A stretch of 64,000 bases of DNA from assembly GCF_020991005.1 (NCBI RefSeq), contig NZ_JAJLLW010000011.1, positions 10,847 through 74,846 of the forward strand, written 5' to 3'. Of this stretch, positions 36,386 through 46,554 are shown piece by piece (positions within the stretch are counted from its first letter, which is position 1; each line of letters opens with the position of its first letter). The notes below the pieces were generated by a model. That model had not been told where the DNA came from and ran no database searches. It saw only the letters and a program-made list of their open reading frames with translations. The DNA comes from Halomonas sp. CUBES01. GTDB taxonomy: Bacteria > Pseudomonadota > Gammaproteobacteria > Pseudomonadales > Halomonadaceae. The translations under genes and the position numbers were made by a program.

Positions 36386-38989
36386 CTAGGCTTCCTGGGC
36401 TACCGGAATCACGTTTGAGGCGATCTTTTGATACTCCTCAATTTCGTGGAAATTCATGTAACGATATATCTCGCTGGCCATGGCGTCAAATTCGCTCATG
36501 TAACGGCGATATTCGTCGACCGTTGGCAGACGGCCTTCAACGGCGGCGACGGCCGCAAGCTCTGCGGACGCGAGGTACACGTTCGCACCGTCACCCAGGC
36601 GGTTGGGGAAGTTCCGCGTCGAGGTCGAAACGACGGTGCTCTTGGCCGCGACGCGTGCCTGGTTGCCCATGCACAGTGAGCAGCCGGGCATTTCCATGCG
36701 TGCGCCGGCACGGCCGTAGATGCCGTAGTAGCCCTCTTCGGTCAGCTGGTGCTGATCCATCTTGGTTGGCGGTGCCAGCCATAGACGGGTCTTAAGGCTG
36801 CCGGCGGGCTGTTTTTCAAGCAGTTTGCCGGCGGCACGGAAGTGGCCGATGTTGGTCATGCACGAGCCGATGAAGACTTCATCGATCTTTTCGCCGGCCA
36901 CGTCGGAAAGCAGGCGTGCGTCATCGGGATCGTTGGGCGCGCAGAGTACCGGTTCCTTGATTTCATCAAGGTCGATCTCGATCACTTCGGCGTACTCGGC
37001 ATCGCTGTCGGCGCGCATCAGTTTCGGATCGGCCAGCCATGCTTCCATGCCTTCGATGCGGCGGCTGATGGTGCGCTCGTCGCCGTAGCCGTTGGCCATC
37101 ATCCACTTGAGCAGGGTGATGTTGGACTTGAGGTATTCGGTGACGCTTTCGTCGGAAAGCGTGATGGTGCAGCCTGCCGCCGAGCGCTCGGCGGAGGCGT
37201 CGGAAAGCTCGAAAGCCTGTTCCACGGTCAGGTCTTCAAGGCCTTCGATTTCCAGCACGCGGCCCGAGAAGGCATTCTTCTTGCCGGATTTCTCAACGGT
37301 AAGCAGGCCCTGCTTGATGGCATACAGCGGAATAGCGTGCACCAGGTCGCGCAGCGTGACGCCCGGCTGGCGTTTGCCCTTGAAGCGCACCAGGACGGAT
37401 TCCGGCATGTCGAGGGGCATGACACCCGTTGCGGCGGCGAAAGCCACCAGGCCTGAGCCGGCCGGGAAGGAAATGCCCAGCGGGAAGCGGGTATGCGAAT
37501 CACCGCCGGTGCCGACCGTGTCAGGCAGCAACATGCGGTTGAGCCAGCTATGAATGATGCCGTCGCCCGGGCGCAGCGAAACGCCGCCACGGTTCATGAT
37601 GAAGTCAGGCAGGGTGTGGTGCGTGTCCACATCCACCGGCTTCGGGTAAGCGGCGGTGTGGCAGAATGACTGCATCACCAGATCGGCCTGGAAGCCCAGG
37701 CACGCAAGGTCTTTCAGCTCGTCGCGGGTCATCGGCCCGGTGGTATCCTGGGAGCCCACGGTGGTCATCTTGGGCTCGCAGTACATGCCGGGGCGAACGC
37801 CGTCCATGCCGCAGGCCTTGCCGACCATCTTCTGCGCCAGGGTGAAGCCTTTGCCGGTGTCGTTGGGCTGCTCGGGCAGACGGAAGACGTCCGACGGCGC
37901 GAGGCCCAGTGATTCACGTGCCTTGCCCGTCAGGCCGCGGCCGATGATCAGCGGAATACGTCCGCCGGCACGCACTTCATCAAGAATGAGCTGGGTTTTC
38001 AGCTCGAACGTGGTGAGCACTTCGTCGGTGCCGTGCTTGCAGACCTTGCCGGCATAAGGGTAAACGTCGATGACGTCGCCCATGGCCAGCTTTTCAACAT
38101 CCATCTCGACCGGCAGGGCGCCGGAGTCTTCCATGGTGTTGAAGAAGATCGGGGCAATCTTGCTGCCGAAGCAGAAGCCACCGGCGCGCTTGTTGGGGAC
38201 ATAAGGCATATCATCGCCGAAGAACCACAGCACGGAGTTGGTGGCGGATTTGCGCGAAGAGCCAGTGCCCACAACGTCGCCCACGTAAGCCACTGGGAAG
38301 CCCTTGGCCTTGACCGCTTCGATTTGCTGGAGCGGGCCGGTCTTGCCCGGCTCTACGGGCTCGATGCCTTCGCGCTCGTTCTTGAGCATGGCGTTGGCGT
38401 GTAGCGGAATGTCAGGACGCGACCAGGCGTCCGGCGCAGGCGACAGGTCGTCGGTATTGGTTTCGCCCGGTACCTTGAAGACCGTCAGCGTGATCTTTTC
38501 GTCAAGCGCTGGCTTGGAAAGGAACCACTCGGCGTCGGCCCAAGACTGGATCACGTCCTTGGCGACGCTGTTGCCGGCTTTGGCGCGCTGTTCGACATCG
38601 TGGAAGGCATCGAACATCAGCAAAGTGTGCTTAAGTTGTTCGCCGACTTCCCGGGCCAGCTCGTCGTTGTCGAGCAGCTCAACCAGAGACACGATGTTAT
38701 AACCACCCTGCATGGTGCCAAGCAGCTTGACGGCGTGCACTTTATCGATGAGGGGTGATGTGGCTTCGCCTTTGGCGATGGCGGTCAAGAAACCGGCTTT
38801 CACGTAAGCCGCTTCGTCAACACCGGGGGGAACACGATTGGTAATCAGGTCAAGAATGAATTCCTCTTCACCGGCCGGCGGGGTTTTCAGCAGCTCGATC
38901 AAGGCTGCGGTTTGCTCGGCGGTCAGGGGCTTGGCGGGTACGCCCTCTGCGGCGCGTTCCTCGACATGTTGGCGGTAAGCTTCAAGCAC
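36386..38989 (-). CDS. acnB: Aconitate hydratase B
   Basis: An 867-residue TCA-cycle enzyme interconverting citrate and isocitrate, with a 4Fe-4S cluster. The N-terminal HEAT-like domain begins [26 protein letters not shown] as in other AcnB proteins; cluster cysteines lie in [14 protein letters not shown] and [11 protein letters not shown]. The start is GTG at 38989, the residue aligning with Met1 of E. coli AcnB; the frame continues to 39127, but the upstream part covers the promoter and has no similarity. Length agrees with the family (865 in E. coli). Confidence 0.96.
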   Translation of the reverse strand: MLEAYRQHVEERAAEGVPAKPLTAEQTAALIELLKTPPAGEEEFILDLITNRVPPGVDEAAYVKAGFLTAIAKGEATSPLIDKVHAVKLLGTMQGGYNIVSLVELLDNDELAREVGEQLKHTLLMFDAFHDVEQRAKAGNSVAKDVIQSWADAEWFLSKPALDEKITLTVFKVPGETNTDDLSPAPDAWSRPDIPLHANAMLKNEREGIEPVEPGKTGPLQQIEAVKAKGFPVAYVGDVVGTGSSRKSATNSVLWFFGDDMPYVPNKRAGGFCFGSKIAPIFFNTMEDSGALPVEMDVEKLAMGDVIDVYPYAGKVCKHGTDEVLTTFELKTQLILDEVRAGGRIPLIIGRGLTGKARESLGLAPSDVFRLPEQPNDTGKGFTLAQKMVGKACGMDGVRPGMYCEPKMTTVGSQDTTGPMTRDELKDLACLGFQADLVMQSFCHTAAYPKPVDVDTHHTLPDFIMNRGGVSLRPGDGIIHSWLNRMLLPDTVGTGGDSHTRFPLGISFPAGSGLVAFAAATGVMPLDMPESVLVRFKGKRQPGVTLRDLVHAIPLYAIKQGLLTVEKSGKKNAFSGRVLEIEGLEDLTVEQAFELSDASAERSAAGCTITLSDESVTEYLKSNITLLKWMMANGYGDERTISRRIEGMEAWLADPKLMRADSDAEYAEVIEIDLDEIKEPVLCAPNDPDDARLLSDVAGEKIDEVFIGSCMTNIGHFRAAGKLLEKQPAGSLKTRLWLAPPTKMDQHQLTEEGYYGIYGRAGARMEMPGCSLCMGNQARVAAKSTVVSTSTRNFPNRLGDGANVYLASAELAAVAAVEGRLPTVDEYRRYMSEFDAMASEIYRYMNFHEIEEYQKIASNVIPVAQEA

Positions 38990-39104
38990 GTTGGGGGCCC
39001 TCTCATCTGCTTTATAGGGTGGCGGCGGCGCACAGGCAATACACCGAAGTAGGCCGCCGGACACCGACATACGCTTGACAAACAGCGCTGGTTGGATGAC
39101 GGAG

Positions 39105-39133
39105 ATTCTACGTGAAACTGTCGACAATGTTAA
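39105..39133 (-). promoter_or_regulatory. Promoter of acnB
   Basis: Minus-strand TTAACA (39133-39128), a 17-base spacer and TAGAAT (39110-39105). The start near 39098 leaves a ~108-base untranslated leader before the GTG. Confidence 0.7.
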
Positions 39134-39305
39134 GGCGAGTCGGAATTCAAGGCGTTGTACTTTGTGATGATAGGCGTCTATAAGGCCCAGGCTATCGACA
39201 GCGGAGGTGGAAAGTGTGATTCTCGTAACGCCGCGTTACGTCCAGGCGTGCTCGCCACCTTCGCACTACCTTGATGCCCCCTATAGCGCATAGCGCAATG
39301 TCGCA

Positions 39306-39334
39306 TTACCCAAGGTGTCATAATGTTGTACAAT
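39306..39334 (+). promoter_or_regulatory. Candidate promoter of miaE
   Basis: TTACCC, a 17-base spacer and TACAAT, with the start about 20 bases before the miaE ATG. The -10 is strong, the -35 weak. Confidence 0.5.
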
Positions 39335-39362
39335 AATGTCATAGATATTGAGTAATGGTGTT

Positions 39363-40019
39363 ATGTCAATACAAGTAATCTCAGACGCAAAAGCCAATCA
39401 TGGGCTCGGAGCAGACGATTTGCTGCCCGAAAGCCTGCACGACTTTCTGGCGTGTCCTACCCCGGATGCCTGGCGCGCCTGGGCACTGGAAAACCCCGAA
39501 ACCCTGCTCATTGACCATGCCCAGTGTGAGAAGAAGGCGGCGTCCACGGCGATGAGCCTGTTATATCGCTACGTCGATCAGCCGCTCCTGCTGAGCAAGA
39601 TGTCGCAGCTGGCCCGTGAAGAGCTGCTGCATTTTGAACAGGTGGTGACGCTGATGGAACGGCGCGGGGTGGTATATCGGCACTTGACCGCCTCACGTTA
39701 CGCAGAAGGGCTGCGTCGTCACGTCAGGCCCCAGGATCCAGAACGATTGATTGACGTTTTGATTATCGGGGCGCTTATCGAGGCGCGAAGCTGCGAACGC
39801 TTTGCGTGTCTTATCCCGTACCTTGATGAGGAGTTGGCGAAGTTCTATCGCACTCTGGTCAAGTCAGAAGGGCGTCATTTCGAAGATTATCTCCTGCTTG
39901 CCCGACAGCAGACCGATGACTCGATCGACGAGCGAATCGCGTTTTTTGTCGATTGCGAAGCGGCATTAATCACTTCGCCGGATTCGGCTTTCCGTTTTCA
40001 TAGCGGCGTGCCAGCGTAA
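39363..40019 (+). CDS. miaE: tRNA-(ms2io6A)37 hydroxylase MiaE
   Basis: A 218-residue ferritin-like diiron monooxygenase hydroxylating the isopentenyl group of ms2i6A at tRNA position 37. Diiron ligands are in DHAQCEKKAAS, the E-x2-H motif of LAREELLHFEQV, ARSCERFA and KSEGRHFEDYL. Length and N-terminal WRAWALENPETLLIDHA fit the family. The ATG at 39363 is used. A large regulator gene follows 30 bases downstream in the same direction and may be cotranscribed. Confidence 0.9.
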   Translation: MSIQVISDAKANHGLGADDLLPESLHDFLACPTPDAWRAWALENPETLLIDHAQCEKKAASTAMSLLYRYVDQPLLLSKMSQLAREELLHFEQVVTLMERRGVVYRHLTASRYAEGLRRHVRPQDPERLIDVLIIGALIEARSCERFACLIPYLDEELAKFYRTLVKSEGRHFEDYLLLARQQTDDSIDERIAFFVDCEAALITSPDSAFRFHSGVPA

Positions 40020-40049
40020 TTCGCCGTTCGTCCAGACAGGATGTGTATC

Positions 40050-43000
40050 ATGCGCGATGCGAACCAGTACGACCAACTCACCCTGTTCGGCCACTTTGCC
40101 TTGTCTCAGGGCGATGATGTGCTGACGCACTTCAGTTATGACAAGGTGAAAGCGCTGCTTGTCTACTTGTTGCTGCATCGGCAGCCGGTCAATCGGGCCG
40201 CGCTGGCGGAGTTGCTGTGGCCGGATCAGGGACTGTCGTCGGGGCGCACCAACCTGCGCCACGCACTGCACTGCCTGCGCCAGTCGCTAGGTGACGATGC
40301 CGACCAGGTGCTTAACGTGTCGCGTCAGACCATTGCCTTTCAGCTCCCGGCCGACTGGCAGGTCGACCTCCACGAGCTGCAGGCCCTGCTTGAAGGGCCC
40401 CGCGATCTGGAGACGCTGAATGCGGTGCTGACCTGTTATCAGGGCGATCTGATCGAAGAATTGCAGCTTGCCAACTGCAGCGAGTTTCAGCGTTGGCTGG
40501 TTCAGGTGCGTAACGAATGGCGCCAGCGGGTCATCCGCTTTGCCGAGCATGTGCTGGATAATCATCAGGACGTGCCTGATACCCTCCTAGAAACCCTGGT
40601 TAGCCGCTTTTCGGGCTACGGGCCTTTCCATGAGCGCCTGGTCAAACAGCTTGCCGAACAAAAGCAGATGGCCGCGGCCCACGAGCAATACAACAGCTAT
40701 CTACAGCTGCTGGCCTTGTCGGGTCAGCAGCCGGAGCCGAGCTTTCTGCAGCTGGCAAGCTACTGGTCTGATGGTCACCACGACGCGCGCGCCATGTCGC
40801 CACAGGGCGCTTTTTCGCGGGCGCTGGCCACGGACAGCAAGCCGCTGCGGGAAGACGAAATCGAGCTGCGTCAGCTGTCGGTCATGGCCATTCGTCTGCG
40901 GCTTCAGGGCGACTGGCAGGATCGCGCCGCGGCGCGCGACTGCCTCGCCCTCCAGCTCGAGCTGCTGCGCTGGCTTGAACAACAATGCCATCACCTGGGT
41001 GGCTTTTGGCTGCCCGGCGCCACCGGCGGGCTGGGGCTGGCCTGCTTTGGTACCCACGGTCCCGCGCATCAGTTGGCTGAGCTGGTTGCCCTCTACGAAC
41101 ACTGTCGTCAAACCTTGCCCCAGGAGTCAGCCAGGCACTGGAGCGGCGATGGCGACCCTCCCCAGTTCGAGCTGGCCGCCGGGCTGCACAGCGGGCGGGT
41201 GGTTTATCTGCCTGAACGTCAGCTGGCGGATCCGCTGGGTCAGGTCACCCAAACCTCGGTGGAGTTGATGAGTGCCGCCGAAGGCAGTGAGCTGGTCATT
41301 TCCCATGAGTCCAGCCAACACATGCCGCCGGCGCTGGATCTCCAGCCGCGCCTGGCCTCCCGCGTGGTGGCCAGCGACGGTCGCGTACGTCAGCGCGCGC
41401 TGGTGCTGGGGCAGAACGAAGGCGGTCGCGATGCCTTGCCGCCGAGCCTGGTGGGACGCGAGACCTCGCTGCGAACGCTGCGTGATGCACTCGCCCGTGC
41501 CGGTATCGGGTTGCGTCAGAGCGTGCTGGTGCGCGGCGCTTCGGGGATGGGCAAGTCAGCCTTGATGGTGGGCTTCCGCCAGCTTGAACTGACACGCGAC
41601 GCCGCCATTTGCTGGCAGCCTACCACGCGGCTCTCGGTGCTGGAGCCCTATGGCGTCGCGCGTACCTTGCTGGCCTGGCACCTAGCGTGCACGCCCGATG
41701 TCGATGCGCTTCTTGGCCTGCAGGAAGAGCTGGCGTTCAATTCGCTGCGCGACGATCAGCAGTGCCTGCTGGAAGAGGCGCTTGGCGTGCGCAGTGTGCA
41801 GGAGGTTTCGCAGCTTACCCAAAACGGGGAAGCGGTCGAGCTCGTCGTGATGCTGCTGCACCGCTTGATCGAGCGCAAGGCGACAACGCATACCCTGGTG
41901 CTGATGATCGATGACTTGCAGTGGCTCGACGAACCTTCGTTTAAAGTGCTCTCTGGCCTTCAGGCGCGGTTGCCGATCAACACTGCCTTCATGCTGGTGG
42001 CGAGCCACCATGGCCGCGAGCCGCTGCCACTGAAACTTCATTGGGATCAGCAGATCACCCTTGGGCGGCTGGATGCGCTGCAGTCATCGCGATTGCTGTC
42101 CCAACTGTCGCGGCGCTACCGCATTCACCTGAGCCCGCGACTGCGTAACCAGATCATCGAGCGCTGCGATGGCGTGCCACTGTATATGCAGGAAATCTGC
42201 CGTCGTCTGGACATGGATCGTCGTGAAGGGCGCAGTGTCCAATTCGACGAACTGCCCAAGGGGCTGCTTGGGTTGCTGGCCAGTCGCATCGACCAGCTGG
42301 AAAGCGACCGGGACATTGCCCATATCGCAGCGGTGCTGGGAAAGCGCTTCCGGCTTGATTTTCTCAGGGAGTGCAGCGGCTACGACAATGCGCGCCTCCA
42401 GCAGGCGCTGGATCACATGCGCCAGCTGGAAATTATCGAGCCGGTGGATACCGGTTCCGGCGAGATCGAGTTTCAGTTCAGCCATCAGCTGCTACAGGAG
42501 GCAGCCTACCTGTCCTGTCCGAGAGACGTGCGTGTCACCCGCCACCAGCAGGTGGTCAGCCTGATCGAAGAGCGATTCCCGATGTGGATCAGCCGCCATC
42601 CAGGGGATTTTGCGACCCACCTTCGGCGCAGCGGGCATTATGCGCGCGGCGCCCGCTATTTCGAGCTGGCTGCCAGGGAGGCGTTGAAGGTCAGCGCTAA
42701 TCGTACCGCGCTGCGTATGGCCGACTTCGGGCTCGCCAGCCTGCGTCACGTCGAGCATCAGGCGGAGCGTGAAGTGAGTCTGCTGACCGTGCGCGGTCAG
42801 GCGGCGTTTGCCCTGGAAGGTCATGGTTCGCCGACAGCCCACGAGAGCTTTGTGCGCGCCCGAGAGCTGCTGCGCCAATCGGAAGTCAACCGGGACGACC
42901 CCGAAGACCTCGAGCAGATCTTCCTGGTCAAGTGGGGCCTGTGGGTAGGACGCAGTCAGCGTTATGCCCATGCTGACGCCTTTGCGCTTGCCTCGACCCT

Positions 43001-43946
43001 GGCGGATATCGCCGCGCGTCTCGAGGATCCACGCTATCAGCGACTTGCGGACTACGCGCGGGCGCACTGTGAATACTGGGCGGGGCGTATCCAGCAGGCC
43101 AACGATCACCTGAACGAAATCGACCCGCTCAACGCCCCCATGATGATCGAGTGGCTGCCTTTCTCTGATCACCCGCAGGTGACGGCGGCCTGCTTCCAGG
43201 GCTGGGCCCTGTGTCTGCGCGGTGACTACCAGCGTGCCGAACGCCAGGTGTCCGCGGCGATTCGTCTGGCTGAAAAGCTTGGTCACCCAGGGACGCTGGC
43301 CATGGCGCTATTGTTTGCCGCCTCGCTTTACCGTCAGTTGGGCCATGTTCATCTGGCGGCGCGTCACGCGGAAAAGGCGGCCGCCATGACCGCCACGCCA
43401 GACCTGCAGCTTTGGCAGATTTCCGCCCAGGGTATTCTGGGGTGGCAGCGGGCGCTGGCGGGAGACCACGGTGGGCTCACCCAGCTGCGCGAGAGTCTTG
43501 ATCAGATGGCTGAGCTCAATGGCCGGGATCGTTTTCAGCGCCCCGTGCTGTGGTACTCCGACGCCTGCATTGCGCTGGGTGAGTTGAGCGAGGCAGAGGA
43601 TTATCTGGATCAGTGCCTGCTGATTGCCAAGGAGCGAACGACGCTGTTTCTGCCGGAACTGGCCACCCAGCTGGCACGGGTACGCATCATGCTGGATCAC
43701 CCGGCTCATGAAGTGCGCGCACTGGCCGAGATGGCGATTGCCCAGGCCCGTGAACACGGCAACCGTCACCAGGAACTGGCCGCGCTGGAGCTATGGCTGA
43801 CGCGTATTGCGCCGGACGACGCGCACGCCCGCGAAGCCTTCCATCACTTGCTTGGCGATGTCAGCCACAGCGACGCGCCGGTGCTGGTCCGCTGGGTAAG
43901 CCTGCTGGATCATCGCCTGGCTCATCCGGAGCGTCTCGAGAGCTAG
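40050..43946 (+). CDS. Giant SARP/BTAD-type regulator with cyclase-like domain, AAA/STAND ATPase and TPR array
   Basis: A 1298-residue cytoplasmic protein; ATG at 40050 chosen for AGGA 8 bases upstream (another ATG at 40041). Order: winged helix, ~10-95 (KVKALLVYLLLHRQPVNRAALAELLWP...RTNLRHALHCLRQSL); BTAD helical repeats, ~105-240; a class III cyclase-like domain, ~270-440, keeping GLHSGRVV (from residue 378) and GQVTQTSVELMSAAEGSELVIS but without the metal-binding Asp residues; NTPase with Walker A GASGMGKSAL (496-505) and Walker B VLMIDDLQWLD (Asp621-622); TPR-like helices from ~840 to the end. The architecture resembles ligand-sensing ATP-driven activators. Its target and signal are unknown; miaE upstream gives little clue. 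Confidence 0.82.
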   Translation: MRDANQYDQLTLFGHFALSQGDDVLTHFSYDKVKALLVYLLLHRQPVNRAALAELLWPDQGLSSGRTNLRHALHCLRQSLGDDADQVLNVSRQTIAFQLPADWQVDLHELQALLEGPRDLETLNAVLTCYQGDLIEELQLANCSEFQRWLVQVRNEWRQRVIRFAEHVLDNHQDVPDTLLETLVSRFSGYGPFHERLVKQLAEQKQMAAAHEQYNSYLQLLALSGQQPEPSFLQLASYWSDGHHDARAMSPQGAFSRALATDSKPLREDEIELRQLSVMAIRLRLQGDWQDRAAARDCLALQLELLRWLEQQCHHLGGFWLPGATGGLGLACFGTHGPAHQLAELVALYEHCRQTLPQESARHWSGDGDPPQFELAAGLHSGRVVYLPERQLADPLGQVTQTSVELMSAAEGSELVISHESSQHMPPALDLQPRLASRVVASDGRVRQRALVLGQNEGGRDALPPSLVGRETSLRTLRDALARAGIGLRQSVLVRGASGMGKSALMVGFRQLELTRDAAICWQPTTRLSVLEPYGVARTLLAWHLACTPDVDALLGLQEELAFNSLRDDQQCLLEEALGVRSVQEVSQLTQNGEAVELVVMLLHRLIERKATTHTLVLMIDDLQWLDEPSFKVLSGLQARLPINTAFMLVASHHGREPLPLKLHWDQQITLGRLDALQSSRLLSQLSRRYRIHLSPRLRNQIIERCDGVPLYMQEICRRLDMDRREGRSVQFDELPKGLLGLLASRIDQLESDRDIAHIAAVLGKRFRLDFLRECSGYDNARLQQALDHMRQLEIIEPVDTGSGEIEFQFSHQLLQEAAYLSCPRDVRVTRHQQVVSLIEERFPMWISRHPGDFATHLRRSGHYARGARYFELAAREALKVSANRTALRMADFGLASLRHVEHQAEREVSLLTVRGQAAFALEGHGSPTAHESFVRARELLRQSEVNRDDPEDLEQIFLVKWGLWVGRSQRYAHADAFALASTLADIAARLEDPRYQRLADYARAHCEYWAGRIQQANDHLNEIDPLNAPMMIEWLPFSDHPQVTAACFQGWALCLRGDYQRAERQVSAAIRLAEKLGHPGTLAMALLFAASLYRQLGHVHLAARHAEKAAAMTATPDLQLWQISAQGILGWQRALAGDHGGLTQLRESLDQMAELNGRDRFQRPVLWYSDACIALGELSEAEDYLDQCLLIAKERTTLFLPELATQLARVRIMLDHPAHEVRALAEMAIAQAREHGNRHQELAALELWLTRIAPDDAHAREAFHHLLGDVSHSDAPVLVRWVSLLDHRLAHPERLES

Positions 43947-43955
43947 GCCAGGATG

Positions 43956-44210
43956 TCAGGTATGCGCTTCCAGCCAGGTTAGCGTCACCAGGGCTTCTTC
44001 GCGCTGCCGTCCGCAAACGGCAGCGTCGAACTGGAAGCGCTCGCAGACCGCAGGGCGGGCAGGATCCCCGAACAGGCGACACAGGTTCTGTTCGTCCAGC
44101 TGTGCGCAGCGCACGCCCGCAGGTTTGCCATTCGGCATGCCCGGGATCGCTGAGCTGATGGAGGGCGCAATGCAGCAGGCCCCGCAGCCGGCGCGGCATT
44201 TATCGCTCAT
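43956..44210 (-). CDS. YkgJ-family cysteine cluster protein
   Basis: An 84-residue protein with eight cysteines: C5, C9, C12, C13, C35, C44, C56 and C66, in the YkgJ pattern CxxxCxxCC...C...C..FxxRPxxC. This family is predicted to bind zinc or an Fe-S cluster; its function is unknown. ATG at 44210 lies inside the end of the QueD-like gene (overlap 11 bases), so it is the last gene of the queC-queE-queD operon; a TTG at 44225 is a less likely start. It ends 9 bases from the convergent regulator gene. Confidence 0.78.
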   Translation of the reverse strand: MSDKCRAGCGACCIAPSISSAIPGMPNGKPAGVRCAQLDEQNLCRLFGDPARPAVCERFQFDAAVCGRQREEALVTLTWLEAHT

Positions 44211-45039
44211 GGCCCGCCTCGGCAATGGCGCCTTTATTGAATCCCTCGAAAGCGTGCACCCGGGTCACGCTGCGCGTCTGCACGGCGATGCTTTCGGCCA
44301 GCCAGCGGGCAATATTCTCCACCGTGGTGGGTGTTGCCAGCACGGCGCAGCGATCGCTCGGCAGCGTGATCGAGAACATGCCCTGGGCCGCCTGATAGCG
44401 GCAGGTGAGCCGCTTTGCATCCTGCTCGACGATATCGCCAGCCTCCACCAGATAGCGGTTGTCCAGCCATTCGGCCCAGTCATGCTCAAGCGTGAGCTGG
44501 CGCGTCTCGTGCTGCCAGATATGCAGCCGCGAGCGATGGCCGTGGGCAATCCGCTGGCAGTTGCCCGCATGGCGCTTCAGACCATGGCTATACCCGTAGA
44601 CGGCCCCATCAATAGGCTCGTCGCTCAAGGTTAGCTGCACCCGCGAGACATTTTCCGGCCGCCTGGCAGTGAGGTCGTCACTCAGCGCGCGCGCTACCGC
44701 GTCGCGATCAATGATCGCCTCGGGCACCAGGGTGAAGGCTTCTCTCGGGCCCGTGACATGCATGGGGTAGGGCGAGGTGGTCTGCACGGACAGGCCTTCG
44801 GCGCATTCCGTCACGCTGACCCCCTCGGCCTTCATGGGCACCAGCAGCGTGTGATCCAGGCCGGCATCCAGGTGGTGCTTGATCCACGGCTTGACGTCGC
44901 CAAAATCAAACAGCATGCCGTCTTCGCCGAGCTCGCCTTCGAGCAGTGCATCCACCTGCCAGCTCACGCCCTTCAAGCCCGCTTCGGGGCACCATAGTGA
45001 CGCATCGATATGCGTCAGTTGATTGACAAATAACGCCAT
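44200..45039 (-). CDS. queD: QueD-like 6-carboxytetrahydropterin synthase with two tandem domains
   Basis: A 279-residue protein, over twice the length of E. coli QueD (121). Two tunnelling-fold domains: domain 1 (~1-125) has LFDFGDVKPWI (D45) and GLDHTLLVP (D62, H63) but lacks HGH; domain 2 (~130-279) has SHGLKRHAGNCQRIAHGH (H157, C161, H166, H168), TPTTVENIARWLAES (E241) and AFEGFNKG (E265). Together they cover the zinc and catalytic residues of one QueD site. The product, 6-carboxytetrahydropterin, is used by QueE upstream. The start overlaps the queE stop by one base (TGATG). Confidence 0.85.
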   Translation of the reverse strand: MALFVNQLTHIDASLWCPEAGLKGVSWQVDALLEGELGEDGMLFDFGDVKPWIKHHLDAGLDHTLLVPMKAEGVSVTECAEGLSVQTTSPYPMHVTGPREAFTLVPEAIIDRDAVARALSDDLTARRPENVSRVQLTLSDEPIDGAVYGYSHGLKRHAGNCQRIAHGHRSRLHIWQHETRQLTLEHDWAEWLDNRYLVEAGDIVEQDAKRLTCRYQAAQGMFSITLPSDRCAVLATPTTVENIARWLAESIAVQTRSVTRVHAFEGFNKGAIAEAGHER

Positions 45040-45683
45040 CAGTCAAAACCTGCGATTTTGTGCGTTTGCAGCGACAAGCGCCACTGCGGGTGGGCTAAAC
45101 AGTAGGCGGTAGTGCGTGACACCGTGTCGGTATCTTGATCTACCGGGGACAGGTCCATCGGCTGCAGGAAAAAGTGACCAAAGTCCAGATGGGCAAACGC
45201 CTCGGGGGGCGCTTCGACTTGAGGATAGACCAGCTTCAGCTCATCTCCCCGCTGAACCACCAGGGGATTGTTACCCTTGGGGCTGACGCACAGCCAGTCG
45301 ATGCCTGCGGGTGGGCGGAGCGTGCCGTTGGTCTCGACCGCGACTTCAAACCCCAGGCTGTGCAGGTTGACGATCAACGCCGCGTCGAGCTGCAGCAGCG
45401 GCTCGCCTCCGGTGAACACCACGTAAGGGGTTGCGTTCCCGGCCTCGTTTGGCCACATCGCCAGAATATGCTGGGCCAGGGCCTCTGGGGTGGCGAAACG
45501 GCCGCCGCCGTGACCGTCGGTGCCGATGAAATCGGTATCGCAGAACGTGCACCGGGCCGTGGCGCGATCCTGTTCGCGCCCGCTCCACAGATTGCACCCG
45601 CTGAAACGGCAGAACACACTGGCCCGCCCGGCCTGCGCGCCTTCACCCTGAAGGGTATAGAAGGCCTCTTTTACCTGATACAT
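45039..45683 (-). CDS. queE: 7-carboxy-7-deazaguanine synthase (radical SAM)
   Basis: A 214-residue radical SAM enzyme that contracts 6-carboxytetrahydropterin to CDG in the queuosine pathway. The cluster motif is the expanded CX14CX2C (C30, C45, C48) seen in a subgroup of QueE proteins, rather than CX3CX2[25 protein letters not shown] precedes it and TGGEPLLQ (SAM binding) follows. The start overlaps the queC end by 13 bases and the stop overlaps the queD start. Confidence 0.94.
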   Translation of the reverse strand: MYQVKEAFYTLQGEGAQAGRASVFCRFSGCNLWSGREQDRATARCTFCDTDFIGTDGHGGGRFATPEALAQHILAMWPNEAGNATPYVVFTGGEPLLQLDAALIVNLHSLGFEVAVETNGTLRPPAGIDWLCVSPKGNNPLVVQRGDELKLVYPQVEAPPEAFAHLDFGHFFLQPMDLSPVDQDTDTVSRTTAYCLAHPQWRLSLQTHKIAGFD

Positions 45684-46381
45684 GCGTCTGCCTCCGTGTC
45701 GTCGGCATAGGCAAGCGGGTCGCTGACGCCATTCGCGGCAAAGGCGGCCAGACGCTCTCGACAGCTTCCGCAGCGACCGCAGGCGAGCTCGCCGCCCTCA
45801 TAGCAGGTCCAAGTGTCGCGATAGTCGAGCCCCAGTGCCAGGCCTTCTGCGAGGATCTCGGCCTTGCTGGCATGCAGGTAAGGGGCGTGGACGTCGATGG
45901 GCGAGAAATTGGCGATCCGGGCGACATGGCTCATGGCCTCGACGAAGGCGGGACGGCAGTCGGGATAGAGGACGTGGTCGCCGCCATGAGCGCCGTAATC
46001 CACGCGGCTGGCACCAATGTTGACGGCATTCGCAATGGCCAGCGATAGCAGGATCATATTGCGGTTGGGGACAACGGTGGCCGACAGGTTATCGCTGTCG
46101 TAGTCGCCGTGGGGCATGTCGTGGGCGGTGTTGGTCAACGCCGAGTTATCGATCAACGAATGGATCGAACGAATATCCACGACCTGGTGGGGAACGCCCA
46201 ACTGCTGACAGACGTGGCGGGCGGTATCGAGCTCGCGGGCGTGGCGCTGACCATAATGAAAGGACAGCGCATGGACGCGATAGCCTTCATTGATGGCGCG
46301 ATGAAGCAGGGTAAACGAGTCCATGCCGCCGGAATAGATCACCACGGCGGTCGCCCCGGGCGGGGGTTGGGAAATTGACAT
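45671..46381 (-). CDS. queC: 7-cyano-7-deazaguanine synthase
   Basis: A 236-residue ATP-dependent enzyme converting CDG to preQ0. PP-loop [16 protein letters not shown] near the N-terminus, [25 protein letters not shown], and the C-terminal zinc-binding cysteines of [18 protein letters not shown]. First gene of queC-queE-queD-ykgJ. The ATG at 46381 starts two residues before the conserved region; the frame is open to 46504. No preQ1 riboswitch was recognised upstream. Confidence 0.95.
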   Translation of the reverse strand: MSISQPPPGATAVVIYSGGMDSFTLLHRAINEGYRVHALSFHYGQRHARELDTARHVCQQLGVPHQVVDIRSIHSLIDNSALTNTAHDMPHGDYDSDNLSATVVPNRNMILLSLAIANAVNIGASRVDYGAHGGDHVLYPDCRPAFVEAMSHVARIANFSPIDVHAPYLHASKAEILAEGLALGLDYRDTWTCYEGGELACGRCGSCRERLAAFAANGVSDPLAYADDTEADACIR

Positions 46382-46554
46382 GATAGACACTCTTATGCCG
46401 GAGAATTTATTGATCGTAGCGTGATGCCAAGCGGCTACTGCGTTCCGGGGTCCGGTCCGGAAGGGACGCAAGTGTACGCAATCGACGCCTTTATGGCTAC
46501 ACACAATCGACGTCGAAAGTGCTAGGCTAGGGGCCTAATTGAAGGGATGAATCT

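Larger units (their letters stand above)
38990..39362. other. Divergent promoter region between acnB (-) and miaE (+)
   Basis: A 373-base gap holding a good acnB promoter with a ~108-base leader and a candidate miaE promoter (separate entries). The centre, about 39135-39300, shows no gene, repeat or recognised operator. Confidence 0.5.

Noticed and set aside
38990..39127. N-terminal extension of AcnB
   Set aside because: The frame is open but unlike AcnB and overlaps a good promoter; GTG at 38989 aligns with the family start.
46382..46554. preQ1 riboswitch upstream of queC
   Set aside because: No C-rich loop with a matching A-rich pseudoknot tail could be identified on the minus strand.
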